Source of the DNA: Streptomyces guryensis
Lineage (GTDB): Bacteria; Actinomycetota; Actinomycetes; Streptomycetales; Streptomycetaceae
Length of the DNA: 61,915 nucleotides
Reading direction: 5' to 3'
NCBI RefSeq assembly: GCF_021261325.1
Contig: NZ_JAJSBI010000042.1
Span: forward strand, 1-61,915
In this document: positions 24,637 through 32,871 of the stretch, in pieces
Position numbering within the stretch: position 1 is the stretch's first letter
How the letters are laid out: every line of letters starts with the position of its first letter
Translations under genes and position numbers: made by a program
The notes under the pieces: generated by a model
Seen by the model: the letters and a program-made list of their open reading frames with translations, nothing else
What the model was told of the DNA's origin: nothing
Database searches by the model: none

Positions 24637-24669
24637 CCCAAATGAACCATCACTGGCTCCAAGGTGAAC
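24637..24669 (-). promoter_or_regulatory. PHO-box-like direct repeats in the phoU/senX3 intergenic region
   Basis: Read on the minus strand, three consecutive 11-nt units occur: GTTCACCTTGG (24669-24659), a degenerate AGCCAGTGATG, and GTTCATTTGGG (24647-24637). The outer units match the Streptomyces PhoP consensus G(G/T)TCAYYYR(G/C)G closely. The position between divergent phoU and senX3-phoP supports autoregulation by PhoP. Confidence 0.7.
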
Positions 24670-24742
24670 TCTGGGCGACGAGTGTTCGAGCTCGCACCTC
24701 GACGGCTGTGGGGATGTCGTACCCCATGCCTAACCTGTTTGC

Positions 24743-26011
24743 ATGGACGTGAACGCGGCGGTCGCCGCAGCGGCAGCGATCGCCGGGGTGCTCACCGGCG
24801 TGATCGCCATGCTGGCGTTCCGCTGGAGCGAGCGGGAGCAGAAGCGCCCCACCCGCACCTCCCTGCACACGGACCCGGTACTTCCGCCGGGCGTGGACAC
24901 CGTCCTGTCCGTGCTCCGCTCCTCGGCCGTCGTCCTCGACGAGGCCGACGCGGTCGTCAAGGCCAGCTCCGCGGCGTACGCCCTGGGCCTGGTCCGCGGC
25001 GGCAGGCTCTCCGTGGAACCGATGCTCCAGATGGCCCGGGACACACGGCGGGACGGGGAGATACGCCAGGTGGAGCTGGATCTGCCGCGGCGGGGCACAG
25101 GACGGGGCGGCGACGCGCTCGCCGTCTCCGCCCGCGTGGCCCCGCTCGGCTCCCGGCTGGTGCTCCTGCTGGTGGAGGACCTCACCGAGGCCCGCCGCAT
25201 CGAGGCGGTACGGCGCGACTTCGTCGCGAACGTGAGCCATGAGCTGAAGACCCCCGTCGGCGCTCTCTCCCTCCTCTCCGAAGCCGTCATGGACGCCTCG
25301 GACGACCCGGAGGCCGTGCAGCGCTTCGCCGGCCGGATGCAGATCGAGGCCACCCGGCTCACCAGCCTGGTGCAGGAGCTCATCGACCTGTCCCGGGTGC
25401 AGAACGACGACCCCCTCGAGGACGCCGAACCCGTCCGCGTGGACGAACTGGTCGCCGAGGCCATCGACCGCTGCCGCCACCAGGCAGGCGCCAAGCAGAT
25501 CACCATGGCCGCCGGCGGCACCGCCGACCTGCACGTCTGGGGGAACCGGGGTCAGCTGGCCGCCGCCCTGGGCAACCTTGTCGAGAACGCCGTCAACTAC
25601 TCGCCTGCCCGCACCCGTGTGGGCATAGCGGCTCGCCGGGTGACCGCGCCCGGCGGTGAGCACATCGAGGTCGCCGTGACCGATCAGGGCATCGGCATCT
25701 CCGAAAAGGACAAGGAGCGCATCTTCGAGCGCTTCTACCGCGTCGACCCCGCCCGCTCCCGTGCCACCGGCGGTACGGGCCTGGGGCTGGCGATCGTCAA
25801 GCACGTGGCCGCCTCGCACGGCGGGGAGGTCACGGTGTGGAGCTCCGAGGGTCAGGGCTCCACGTTCACCCTGAGGCTGCCGGAGGCGGGGGCTGCCCGC
25901 GACCGCGCGAACCAACACCCAGACCCGGACGATCTCGACGACGAGGCCGACCGACAACCCCCGCAGTCATCCCCGTACGAACCGCTTCCCGCCCCGGAGG
26001 TCCTTCCGTGA
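24743..26011 (+). CDS. senX3: Phosphate-sensing histidine kinase
   Basis: A 422-residue membrane-anchored sensor, called phoR in Streptomyces and senX3 in mycobacteria. It has one N-terminal membrane segment (about residues 5-27), a PAS-like region at about 55-150, the phospho-acceptor histidine H166 in NVSHELKTP, and the N, G1 (DQGIGI) and G2 (GTGLGLAIV) boxes of the ATPase domain. The last 35 residues are Pro/Asp-rich. Its stop overlaps the phoP GTG by 4 nt, so the pair is coupled. It phosphorylates PhoP under phosphate limitation. Confidence 0.95.
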   Translation: MDVNAAVAAAAAIAGVLTGVIAMLAFRWSEREQKRPTRTSLHTDPVLPPGVDTVLSVLRSSAVVLDEADAVVKASSAAYALGLVRGGRLSVEPMLQMARDTRRDGEIRQVELDLPRRGTGRGGDALAVSARVAPLGSRLVLLLVEDLTEARRIEAVRRDFVANVSHELKTPVGALSLLSEAVMDASDDPEAVQRFAGRMQIEATRLTSLVQELIDLSRVQNDDPLEDAEPVRVDELVAEAIDRCRHQAGAKQITMAAGGTADLHVWGNRGQLAAALGNLVENAVNYSPARTRVGIAARRVTAPGGEHIEVAVTDQGIGISEKDKERIFERFYRVDPARSRATGGTGLGLAIVKHVAASHGGEVTVWSSEGQGSTFTLRLPEAGAARDRANQHPDPDDLDDEADRQPPQSSPYEPLPAPEVLP

Positions 26012-26688
26012 CCCGAGTGCTTGTCGTCGAGGACGAGGAGTCCTTCTCCGACGCCCTGTCGTACATGCTCCGCAAGGAGGGCTTCGAGGTCGCAGTGGCG
26101 ACCACGGGCCCCGACGGACTCGACGAGTTCGAGCGCAACGGCGCCGACCTCGTCCTCCTCGACCTGATGCTGCCCGGCCTGCCCGGCACCGAGGTCTGCC
26201 GCCAGCTGCGCGGTCGCTCCAACGTCCCCGTCATCATGGTGACCGCCAAGGACAGCGAGATCGACAAGGTCGTCGGCCTGGAAATAGGAGCCGATGACTA
26301 TGTCACCAAGCCGTTCTCCTCGCGTGAGCTGGTCGCCCGCATCCGCGCCGTCCTGCGCCGCCGCGGCGAGCCCGAGGAGGTCACCCCGGCCGCCCTGGAG
26401 GCCGGCCCGGTCCGTATGGACGTGGACCGCCATGTGGTCACGGTCTCCGGCTCCAAGGTCGACCTGCCCCTCAAGGAGTTCGACCTGCTGGAGATGCTCC
26501 TGCGCAACGCCGGCCGCGTACTGACCCGTATGCAGCTCATCGACCGCGTCTGGGGCGCCGACTACGTCGGCGACACCAAGACCCTCGACGTCCACGTCAA
26601 GCGACTGCGCGCGAAGATCGAACCGGACCCGGGCGCGCCGCGGTACCTGGTGACGGTCCGCGGGCTCGGGTACAAGTTCGAGCCGTAG
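26008..26688 (+). CDS. phoP: Phosphate response regulator PhoP
   Basis: A 226-residue OmpR-type regulator. The receiver domain (1-118) has acidic residues D9/E10, the phosphorylation site D52 and K101 (VTKPF). The winged-helix DNA-binding domain (about 130-226) ends GLGYKFEP. GTG 26008 is chosen because it starts the receiver domain and forms the GTGA overlap with senX3. It controls phosphate scavenging and, in Streptomyces, links phosphate status to secondary metabolism. Confidence 0.97.
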   Translation: MTRVLVVEDEESFSDALSYMLRKEGFEVAVATTGPDGLDEFERNGADLVLLDLMLPGLPGTEVCRQLRGRSNVPVIMVTAKDSEIDKVVGLEIGADDYVTKPFSSRELVARIRAVLRRRGEPEEVTPAALEAGPVRMDVDRHVVTVSGSKVDLPLKEFDLLEMLLRNAGRVLTRMQLIDRVWGADYVGDTKTLDVHVKRLRAKIEPDPGAPRYLVTVRGLGYKFEP

Positions 26689-26701
26689 GCCGACCAGCGG
26701 G

Positions 26702-26754
26702 CCTTACGACGAAGGGCGGGACCTCCTGGAGAGGTCCCGCCCTTCGTCGTAAGG
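26702..26754. terminator. Bidirectional terminator between phoP and a lipoprotein gene
   Basis: A perfect 24-bp stem (26702-26725 with 26731-26754) and a 5-nt loop. It separates two convergent genes and can act in both directions. Confidence 0.9.
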
Positions 26755-26759
26755 GTGCT

Positions 26760-27431
26760 TCAGTGGCCGGCGGCCGGCTTCGACGCCGACGCACTCGCGG
26801 AGGCCGCGTCGGTCGGGGTGGCCGAAGTGGCCGGCTTCGAGGCCGAGGTGGACGGGTTCGGGGACGCCGTCGTGCCCTTGGTCGGCGTGGGGCTGGTGCT
26901 GGGGGCGCCCGTCGGAACCTCGCTCGGACCCCACTTCGTGAAGTAGCTGTCGGAGGGGACCACGAAGCCGCGCAGGGTCACCGCGCCGGTCTGGCTGAAG
27001 GTGAAGGTGATCTGCTGCGCGTTGCCGTCCTGGACGGCCTCGCGGCTGCTGGGCAGGGATGCGGACGCGTTGCCCTTGCCGCCGATCACGAGAGAGCCGT
27101 GGGCCGGGACGGTCAGCGGGCCCCTGCCCTTGGCGGGCTTGAGCTCGGCGGTCTTGCCGGTGCCGGGCAGCGTGATGGAGTCCAGCGTCTGCGCGGTACC
27201 ACCGTTGTTGAAGAGGGTCGCGGCGATCGCGGCGGGACCCGTCGACTGCAGGTCGGGCTGCGTGATGATCAGGACGTTCTGGACCTTGAGGTTCCCGACC
27301 TGGGCCGCCGCGTTGTCCGGCTTGACCTGCAGCGTCTGGGCGTCGCCGCCCGCGCCGCACGCGGCGAGCGAGGCGATCGAGAACGCGATGGCGGCCGCGG
27401 CGAGGGCGCCGCGTCGAAGGCTGCTGCTCAC
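26760..27431 (-). CDS. Lipoprotein of unknown function
   Basis: A 223-residue exported protein with signal sequence and lipobox LAAC at about residues 22-25. A beta-rich domain (about 40-165) includes LIITQPDLQSTGPAA and FNNGGTAQTLDSITLPG, similar in style to copper-chaperone or DUF461-type folds, but without a Met/His metal motif. The C-terminal 55 residues are a Ser/Thr/Pro/Ala-rich tail that may contact the cell wall. It converges on phoP. Confidence 0.75.
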   Translation of the reverse strand: MSSSLRRGALAAAAIAFSIASLAACGAGGDAQTLQVKPDNAAAQVGNLKVQNVLIITQPDLQSTGPAAIAATLFNNGGTAQTLDSITLPGTGKTAELKPAKGRGPLTVPAHGSLVIGGKGNASASLPSSREAVQDGNAQQITFTFSQTGAVTLRGFVVPSDSYFTKWGPSEVPTGAPSTSPTPTKGTTASPNPSTSASKPATSATPTDAASASASASKPAAGH

Positions 27432-28033
27432 GGCGGCGGCAACTCCTTGACTTGAGCGTGGCGACCGATAAAGCCGCCCTAAGTGTCTGTCAGCGGCCTT
27501 AGGTTACCGAGCCGTTCCCGGGTCGCCGCACCCGACCCTCCCTCTGGCCCCGGCATGGCTCACCAGGGAGTAGTCCACAGGGGGTAGCCCACGCCCGTCC
27601 GTCATTCACATAAGTCGCTCCGGCATACCCCGTCCGGCGGGGCGCAAAATCTCCGTGAAGGAATGCGCGGCGGCCCTCGGAATTGATCACGCCGCCGAAC
27701 AACAGGCCACGTAGGCAGGTGCCTGTGATCAATTCCGGAATCGACGCGGAAGCGACTCCTGACGCCGAACGGAGTAGCGGAAGTCGCACACTTGGAACCG
27801 GACATATGTGGATGTTCGTCCCCTTGGAGGAGCCTCCGGATGTGTGTAACGTACGCGTTTCACCTCCCCCGGAGAGCCGCTCCGACCTGCGAATACCTTC
27901 TTCCGATCGGGCCGCGCAGCACGTTCCTGTTGCAGTTGTCAAGCCCCGAGATATGCCCTGACCTGCGAAAACGCCATTCAGAACCCGCGGTTTCCGTGTT
28001 ACCCTGGATAGCCACGGAAGGGGTACCTGTCAC
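27432..28033. other. 602-bp region upstream of carD, no gene accepted
   Basis: It contains the start region of the lipoprotein gene (minus) and the upstream region of carD (plus). Several short ORFs overlap but none has coding character. The striking element is the 13-bp inverted repeat at 27678-27737. Confidence 0.6.
27678..27737. promoter_or_regulatory. Perfect 13-bp inverted repeat upstream of carD
   Basis: CGGAATTGATCAC (27678-27690) and GTGATCAATTCCG (27725-27737) are exact complements, 34 nt apart, in a locally A/T-richer stretch. It could be a two-site operator, a structured leader or a terminator. Its purpose is unknown. Confidence 0.6.
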
Positions 28034-28516
28034 ATGACGTTCAAGGTTGGCGACACCGTGGTCTATCCCCATCACGGGGCCGCGCTGATCGAGGCCATCG
28101 AAACTCGCCAGATCAAAGGCGTGGACAAGACCTACTTGGTGCTGAAGGTCGCCCAGGGTGACCTGACGGTACGTGTGCCAGCGGACAATGCGGAGTTCGT
28201 CGGCGTACGTGATGTGGTCGGTCAGGACGGGCTGGACCGGGTCTTCGAGGTGCTGCGCGCGCCGTATGCCGAGGAGCCCACGAACTGGTCGCGTCGATAC
28301 AAGGCAAATCTGGAGAAGCTCGCCTCCGGCGATGTCATCAAGGTCGCGGAAGTGGTGCGTGACCTGTGGCGTCGTGAGCGTGAGCGCGGACTGTCCGCGG
28401 GTGAGAAGCGGATGCTCGCCAAGGCCCGCCAGATCCTGGTGAGCGAACTCGCCCTCGCGGAGAACACGAACGAGGACAAGGCCGAGGCGCTGCTCGACGA
28501 GGTCCTCGCGTCCTGA
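28034..28516 (+). CDS. carD: RNA polymerase-binding transcription factor CarD
   Basis: A 160-residue CarD/CdnL protein. The N-terminal Tudor-like RNA polymerase interaction domain (about 1-60) begins MTFKVGDTVVYPHHG, and the C-terminal helical domain (about 65-160) contains the conserved WSRRYKANLEKLASGD. It stabilises open complexes at promoters. ispD and ispF follow 278 nt downstream, the usual actinobacterial order. Confidence 0.96.
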   Translation: MTFKVGDTVVYPHHGAALIEAIETRQIKGVDKTYLVLKVAQGDLTVRVPADNAEFVGVRDVVGQDGLDRVFEVLRAPYAEEPTNWSRRYKANLEKLASGDVIKVAEVVRDLWRRERERGLSAGEKRMLAKARQILVSELALAENTNEDKAEALLDEVLAS

Positions 28517-28794
28517 ACCTGACAGCAGGCGCAAGCCCGCTTCAGCACTCAGTACATTGAAATGCCGCGGTGCCCGATGACTTTTTTCTGTCGCCGGGCG
28601 CTGCGGCATGTTCATACCCAGGCACGCCTTTGCGTACGTCGTCACTGTCGGGGAGGTTCCCCCGAGATACTTGGCGTGCCGGGCCCGGGCAGCTGGCTCG
28701 ACCGGTGTCACGGAAGGGTCCGGTCAAGGCGTCGCGCCCGGCACTTCCCAGGCCATACCCACGCAAGGCCAGCACACAAACCTGACAGGAACCG

Positions 28795-29547
28795 ATGTCT
28801 GACGATTCGCGCCCTTCGCCCGCCGGAACCCGCACGGCGGCGGTGATTCCGGCCGCCGGACGGGGCGTACGCCTAGGTCCGGGCGCCCCCAAGGCGCTCC
28901 GCGCGCTGGGCGGCACCCCCATGCTCATCCATGCGGTGCGGGCGATGGCCGCGTCCCGCGCGGTCTCGCTGGTCGTCGTCGTGGCACCGCCCGACGGCGC
29001 GCCCGAGGTCAAGTCGCTGCTCGACGCGCACGCACTGCCCGAGCGGACCGACTTCGTCGTCGTCCCGGGCGGCGACTCGCGCCAGGAGTCCGTGAGACTC
29101 GGCCTCGACGCCCTGCCCCCCGACTACGACATCGTGCTGGTGCACGACGCGGCACGGCCGCTGGTGCCGGTGGACACGGTCGACGCGGTGATCGAGGCGG
29201 TACGGGAGGGAGCGCCGGCCGTCGTGCCCGCGCTGCCCCTCGCCGACACCGTCAAGGAGGTCGAGCCGGCCGCGGCGCCGGGCGAGCCGGAGCCGGTGGT
29301 GGCCACCCCGGAGCGGTCCCGCCTGCGTGCCGTGCAGACCCCCCAGGGCTTCGAACGGGCCGCCCTCGTCCAGGCCCACGAGACCGTGACCGACGACGTC
29401 ACCGACGACGCCAGCATGATCGAGCAGCTGGGCCTGCGGGTCGTGGTCGTACCCGGCCACGAGGAGGCCTTCAAGGTCACGCGCCCGCTGGACCTGGTCC
29501 TGGCGGAGGCGGTCCTGGCCCGCAGGAGGCTGAACGATGGCTTCTGA
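28795..29547 (+). CDS. ispD: 2-C-methyl-D-erythritol 4-phosphate cytidylyltransferase
   Basis: Third step of the MEP isoprenoid pathway, 250 residues. The nucleotide-binding start is VIPAAGRGVRLGPGAPK, followed by the GGDSRQESVRLGL segment, VLVHDAARPLV and QTPQGF. An Ala/Pro/Glu-rich insertion is present near residue 160. It overlaps ispF by 11 nt. Confidence 0.96.
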   Translation: MSDDSRPSPAGTRTAAVIPAAGRGVRLGPGAPKALRALGGTPMLIHAVRAMAASRAVSLVVVVAPPDGAPEVKSLLDAHALPERTDFVVVPGGDSRQESVRLGLDALPPDYDIVLVHDAARPLVPVDTVDAVIEAVREGAPAVVPALPLADTVKEVEPAAAPGEPEPVVATPERSRLRAVQTPQGFERAALVQAHETVTDDVTDDASMIEQLGLRVVVVPGHEEAFKVTRPLDLVLAEAVLARRRLNDGF

Positions 29548-30052
29548 CTCCTTTGGCGGGCTGCTGCCCCAGGTCGGCATCGGCACCGACATCCACGCCT
29601 TCGAGGAGGGTCGCGAGCTGTGGTGCGCGGGCCTGAGGTGGGAGGGCGAGGGCCCCGGCCTGGCCGGCCACTCCGACGCGGACGTCGTCGCGCACGCGGC
29701 GTGCAACGCGCTCTTCTCCGCCGCCGGCCTCGGCGACCTGGGGCAGCACTTCGGCACCGGCCGCCCCGAGTGGTCGGGCGCGTCCGGCGTCACCCTCCTC
29801 ACGGAGGCCGCCCGCATCGTCCGCGAGTCGGGCTTCCGCATCGGCAACATCGCCGTCCAGGTGGTGGGCCCCCGCCCGAAGATCGGCAAACGCCGCGACG
29901 AGGCCCAGAAGCTCCTGTCGGAGGCGGCGGGAGCGCCGGTGTCGGTGTCGGGCGCGACGACGGACGGCCTCGGCTTCCCGGGCAGAGAAGAGGGCTTGAT
30001 GGCGATCGCGACGGCACTGGTGGTGCGGGCTGCCGGCCCGTCCGGCGTCTGA
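29537..30052 (+). CDS. ispF: 2-C-methyl-D-erythritol 2,4-cyclodiphosphate synthase
   Basis: A 171-residue trimeric zinc enzyme of the MEP pathway. The metal ligands are in GTDIH and HSDADVVAHA, and the C-terminal binding loop is TTDGLGFPG. The start overlaps the end of ispD. The last residues and the stop codon are encoded inside a dispersed repeat (30037-30083). Confidence 0.96.
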   Translation: MASDSFGGLLPQVGIGTDIHAFEEGRELWCAGLRWEGEGPGLAGHSDADVVAHAACNALFSAAGLGDLGQHFGTGRPEWSGASGVTLLTEAARIVRESGFRIGNIAVQVVGPRPKIGKRRDEAQKLLSEAAGAPVSVSGATTDGLGFPGREEGLMAIATALVVRAAGPSGV

Positions 30053-30083
30053 GGACGAGGCCGTTCGGGCCGAAAGCGGGGGT
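30037..30083. repeat. Dispersed Streptomyces-type repeat, copy 1
   Basis: Forty-seven bases starting CCCGTCCGGCGTCTGAGGAC match 50693-50739 at all but three positions. The ispF stop TGA is part of it. Confidence 0.85.
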
Positions 30084-30173
30084 CGGGGGGCCCAGCCCCC
30101 AGTCCACGGCAGCCACGACGACACCTTTTGAGGGGAAGGTCGCTGGGCACTACCCTGCGCCCACTACCCTGGA

Positions 30174-31577
30174 GTGGTGACCATTCGCCTGTACGACACC
30201 AACGCCCGGCAGATCCGTGACTTCGTCCCGCTCACAGCGGGCTGTGTCTCGATCTACCTCTGTGGTGCCACCGTGCAGGCGGCCCCGCACATCGGGCACA
30301 TCCGCTCGGGCCTCAACTTCGACATCATGCGCCGCTGGTTCGAGTACCGCGGCTACGACGTGACGTTCATCAGGAACGTCACGGACATCGACGACAAGAT
30401 CATCGCGAAGGCGGCCGAGCGGAACCGCCCGTGGTGGTCGATCGGCTACGACAACGAGCGGGCGTTCAACGACGGTTACACCGCGCTGGGCTGCCTCCCG
30501 CCGACGTACGAGCCGCGGGCGACCGGCCATGTGACCGAGATGGTCGAGATGATGCAGGGCCTCATCGAGCGCGGCCACGCGTACGAGGCCGAGGGCAACG
30601 TCTACTTCGACGTGCGCTCCTTCCCGGGCTACCTGGAGCTGTCGCGGCAGGAACTCGACAACCTCCAGCAGCCCTCGGGTGTCGGCGAGACCGGCAAGCG
30701 CGACCCGCGCGACTTCGCCATGTGGAAGTCCGCCAAGCCGGGCGAGCCGACCTGGGCGACGCCGTGGGGCCGCGGCCGTCCCGGCTGGCACCTGGAGTGC
30801 TCGGCGATGGCGCACAAGTACCTGGGCACCGCCTTCGACATCCACGGCGGCGGCCTCGACCTGATCTTCCCGCACCACGAGAACGAGATCGCCCAGGCCA
30901 AGGCCTACGGCGACGACTTCGCGCGGTACTGGGTGCACAACGCCTGGGTGACCATGGCGGGCGACAAGATGTCGAAGTCGCTGGGCAACAGCGTGCTCGT
31001 GAGCGAGATGGTCAAGACCTGGCGGCCGATCGTGCTGCGCTACTACCTCGGCACCCCGCACTACCGCTCGATGATCGAGTACAGCGAGGAGTCGCTGCGC
31101 GAGGCCGAGTCGGCGTTCGCGCGCATCGAGGGCTTCATCCAGCGTGTCGTCGAGAAGGCCGGGGGAGCCGTCGAACCGGCCACCGACGTCCCGCCCGCCT
31201 TCGCCGAGGCGATGGACGACGACCTGGGTGTGCCACAGGCCCTCGCCATCGTGCACACCACGGTCCGGCAGGGGAACTCCGCCCTCGCCGCCGACGACAA
31301 GGAAGCCGCCGTGGCCCGCCTCGCCGAGGTGCGCGCCATGCTCGGCGTCCTCGGCCTCGACCCCCTCGACCCGCACTGGGTCGGCGAGACCGACCGCGGC
31401 GAGGATCTGCACGGCGTGGTCGACAGCCTCGTACGCCTGGTCCTCGACCAGCGTGAGGCGGCCCGCGGCCGCAAGGACTGGGCCACCGCGGACGCCATCC
31501 GCGACCAGCTGGGCCAGTCGGGTCTGGCCATCGAGGACGGCCCGCAGGGGCCGCGCTGGAGCCTCGGCCCGCGCTGA
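30174..31577 (+). CDS. cysS: Cysteinyl-tRNA synthetase
   Basis: Class I synthetase, 467 residues. It shows the zinc-binding Cys in LCGATVQ, the HIGH motif (APHIGHIRSG), the second zinc region HLECSAMAHKYLG with HHENE, and KMSKS at 265-269. Two GTG codons are adjacent at 30174 and 30177 and either may start. rlmB follows. Confidence 0.97.
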   Translation: MVTIRLYDTNARQIRDFVPLTAGCVSIYLCGATVQAAPHIGHIRSGLNFDIMRRWFEYRGYDVTFIRNVTDIDDKIIAKAAERNRPWWSIGYDNERAFNDGYTALGCLPPTYEPRATGHVTEMVEMMQGLIERGHAYEAEGNVYFDVRSFPGYLELSRQELDNLQQPSGVGETGKRDPRDFAMWKSAKPGEPTWATPWGRGRPGWHLECSAMAHKYLGTAFDIHGGGLDLIFPHHENEIAQAKAYGDDFARYWVHNAWVTMAGDKMSKSLGNSVLVSEMVKTWRPIVLRYYLGTPHYRSMIEYSEESLREAESAFARIEGFIQRVVEKAGGAVEPATDVPPAFAEAMDDDLGVPQALAIVHTTVRQGNSALAADDKEAAVARLAEVRAMLGVLGLDPLDPHWVGETDRGEDLHGVVDSLVRLVLDQREAARGRKDWATADAIRDQLGQSGLAIEDGPQGPRWSLGPR

Positions 31578-31684
31578 GCCCAGCAGCTGATCAGAAGATC
31601 GATTGTGCCGCCCGGCCGTCCGGGCGGCACACTTCACAGACGTACGAACGCACACTTCACCTTTTGAGAGCAGACAGGTAGGTC

Positions 31685-32626
31685 ATGGCAGCCAACAACC
31701 GCCGCATGTCCGGCAAGAAGGGCGCGCAGGTCGGCAGTGGCGGCCAGCGGCGCAAGGGCCTGGAGGGCAAGGGCCCGACCCCGCCCGCCGAGATGCGCAA
31801 GAAGCACAAGGCGAACCGCATCGCGAACGCCAAGGCGAAGCAGGCGGCGCGTCGTCCGGCGCCGCGCGGCCGCGGCGGCAAGTCGTCGTCCGAACTGGTC
31901 GTCGGCCGCAACCCGGTGGTCGAGGCGCTGCGCGAGGGCGTGCCGGCCTCGACGCTCTACGTCCAGCAGTTCATCGACAACGACGAGCGCGTCCGCGAGG
32001 CCCTCCAGCTCGCGGCCGAGCGCGGCGGGATCAACCTCATGGAGGCGCCCCGCCCCGAGCTCGACCGCATGACCAACGGCCTCAACCACCAGGGCCTCGT
32101 CCTCCAGGTCCCGCCGTACGAGTACGCCCACCCCGAGGACCTGGCGAGCGCCGCCTACGACGACGGCGAGGACCCGCTGATCGTCGCCCTCGACGGCGTG
32201 ACCGACCCGCGCAACCTCGGCGCCGTCGTCCGCTCCGTCTCCGCCTTCGGCGGCCACGGCGTCGTCGTCCCCGAGCGGCGTGCGGCCGGCATGACCGCCG
32301 GCGCCTGGAAGACGTCCGCCGGCACCGCGGCGCGTACTCCCGTCGCCCGCGCCACCAACCTGACGCGCGCCCTGGAGGGGTACAAGAAGCAGGGCATCGT
32401 GGTCGTCGGCCTCGCCGCCGACGGCGAGCACGAGATCGGCGACCTGGAAGCCCTGCAGGGCCCCGTCGTGATCGTGGTCGGCAGCGAGGGCAAGGGCCTG
32501 TCCCGGCTCGTCGGCGAGACGTGCGACTTCCGGGTGCGGATTCCGATGCCGGGTGGTGCCGAGTCGTTGAACGCCGGTGTGGCTGCGGGGGTTGTCCTGT
32601 ATGAGGCGGCTCGTCGGAGGGCCTGA
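31685..32626 (+). CDS. rlmB: 23S rRNA (guanosine-2'-O-)-methyltransferase RlmB
   Basis: SpoU-family SPOUT methyltransferase, 313 residues. A basic, disordered N-terminal extension (about 1-70) precedes the substrate-binding domain (VVGRNPVVEALREG). The knotted SAM domain shows LDGVTDPRNLGAVVRS, VVGSEGKGLSRL and IPMPGGAESLNAGVAAG. It probably modifies the peptidyl-transferase loop of 23S rRNA. Confidence 0.94.
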   Translation: MAANNRRMSGKKGAQVGSGGQRRKGLEGKGPTPPAEMRKKHKANRIANAKAKQAARRPAPRGRGGKSSSELVVGRNPVVEALREGVPASTLYVQQFIDNDERVREALQLAAERGGINLMEAPRPELDRMTNGLNHQGLVLQVPPYEYAHPEDLASAAYDDGEDPLIVALDGVTDPRNLGAVVRSVSAFGGHGVVVPERRAAGMTAGAWKTSAGTAARTPVARATNLTRALEGYKKQGIVVVGLAADGEHEIGDLEALQGPVVIVVGSEGKGLSRLVGETCDFRVRIPMPGGAESLNAGVAAGVVLYEAARRRA

Positions 32627-32871
32627 CCGCGGTCGGCGTGGGCAGGCGGAGCCGGCCGGTCGGAGGCCGGCGCGGCCGCTCGATGCCGCGCCGGTTGCGA
32701 GGGTGGCGGTCGGTAAAGGTCGTGCCTTACGAGGCGGCACGGCGGCGCGACTGAACATGCGTCCGTATCGACACTCGTACGGGTCAATCTGGGCGTCCCG
32801 GTCAACGTTGACGCGATCCGGACACATCCGGCGGGTCAAAGCAGTGTCCTAACCACACGTCACTCGGTTAG

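Noticed and set aside
27499..27961. Short ORFs upstream of carD on both strands
   Set aside because: They overlap one another, lack ribosome-binding sites and have no codon bias.
28565..28605. Imperfect hairpin after carD as a terminator
   Set aside because: Two mismatches in a 12-bp stem and no T-tract after it make it too weak to call.
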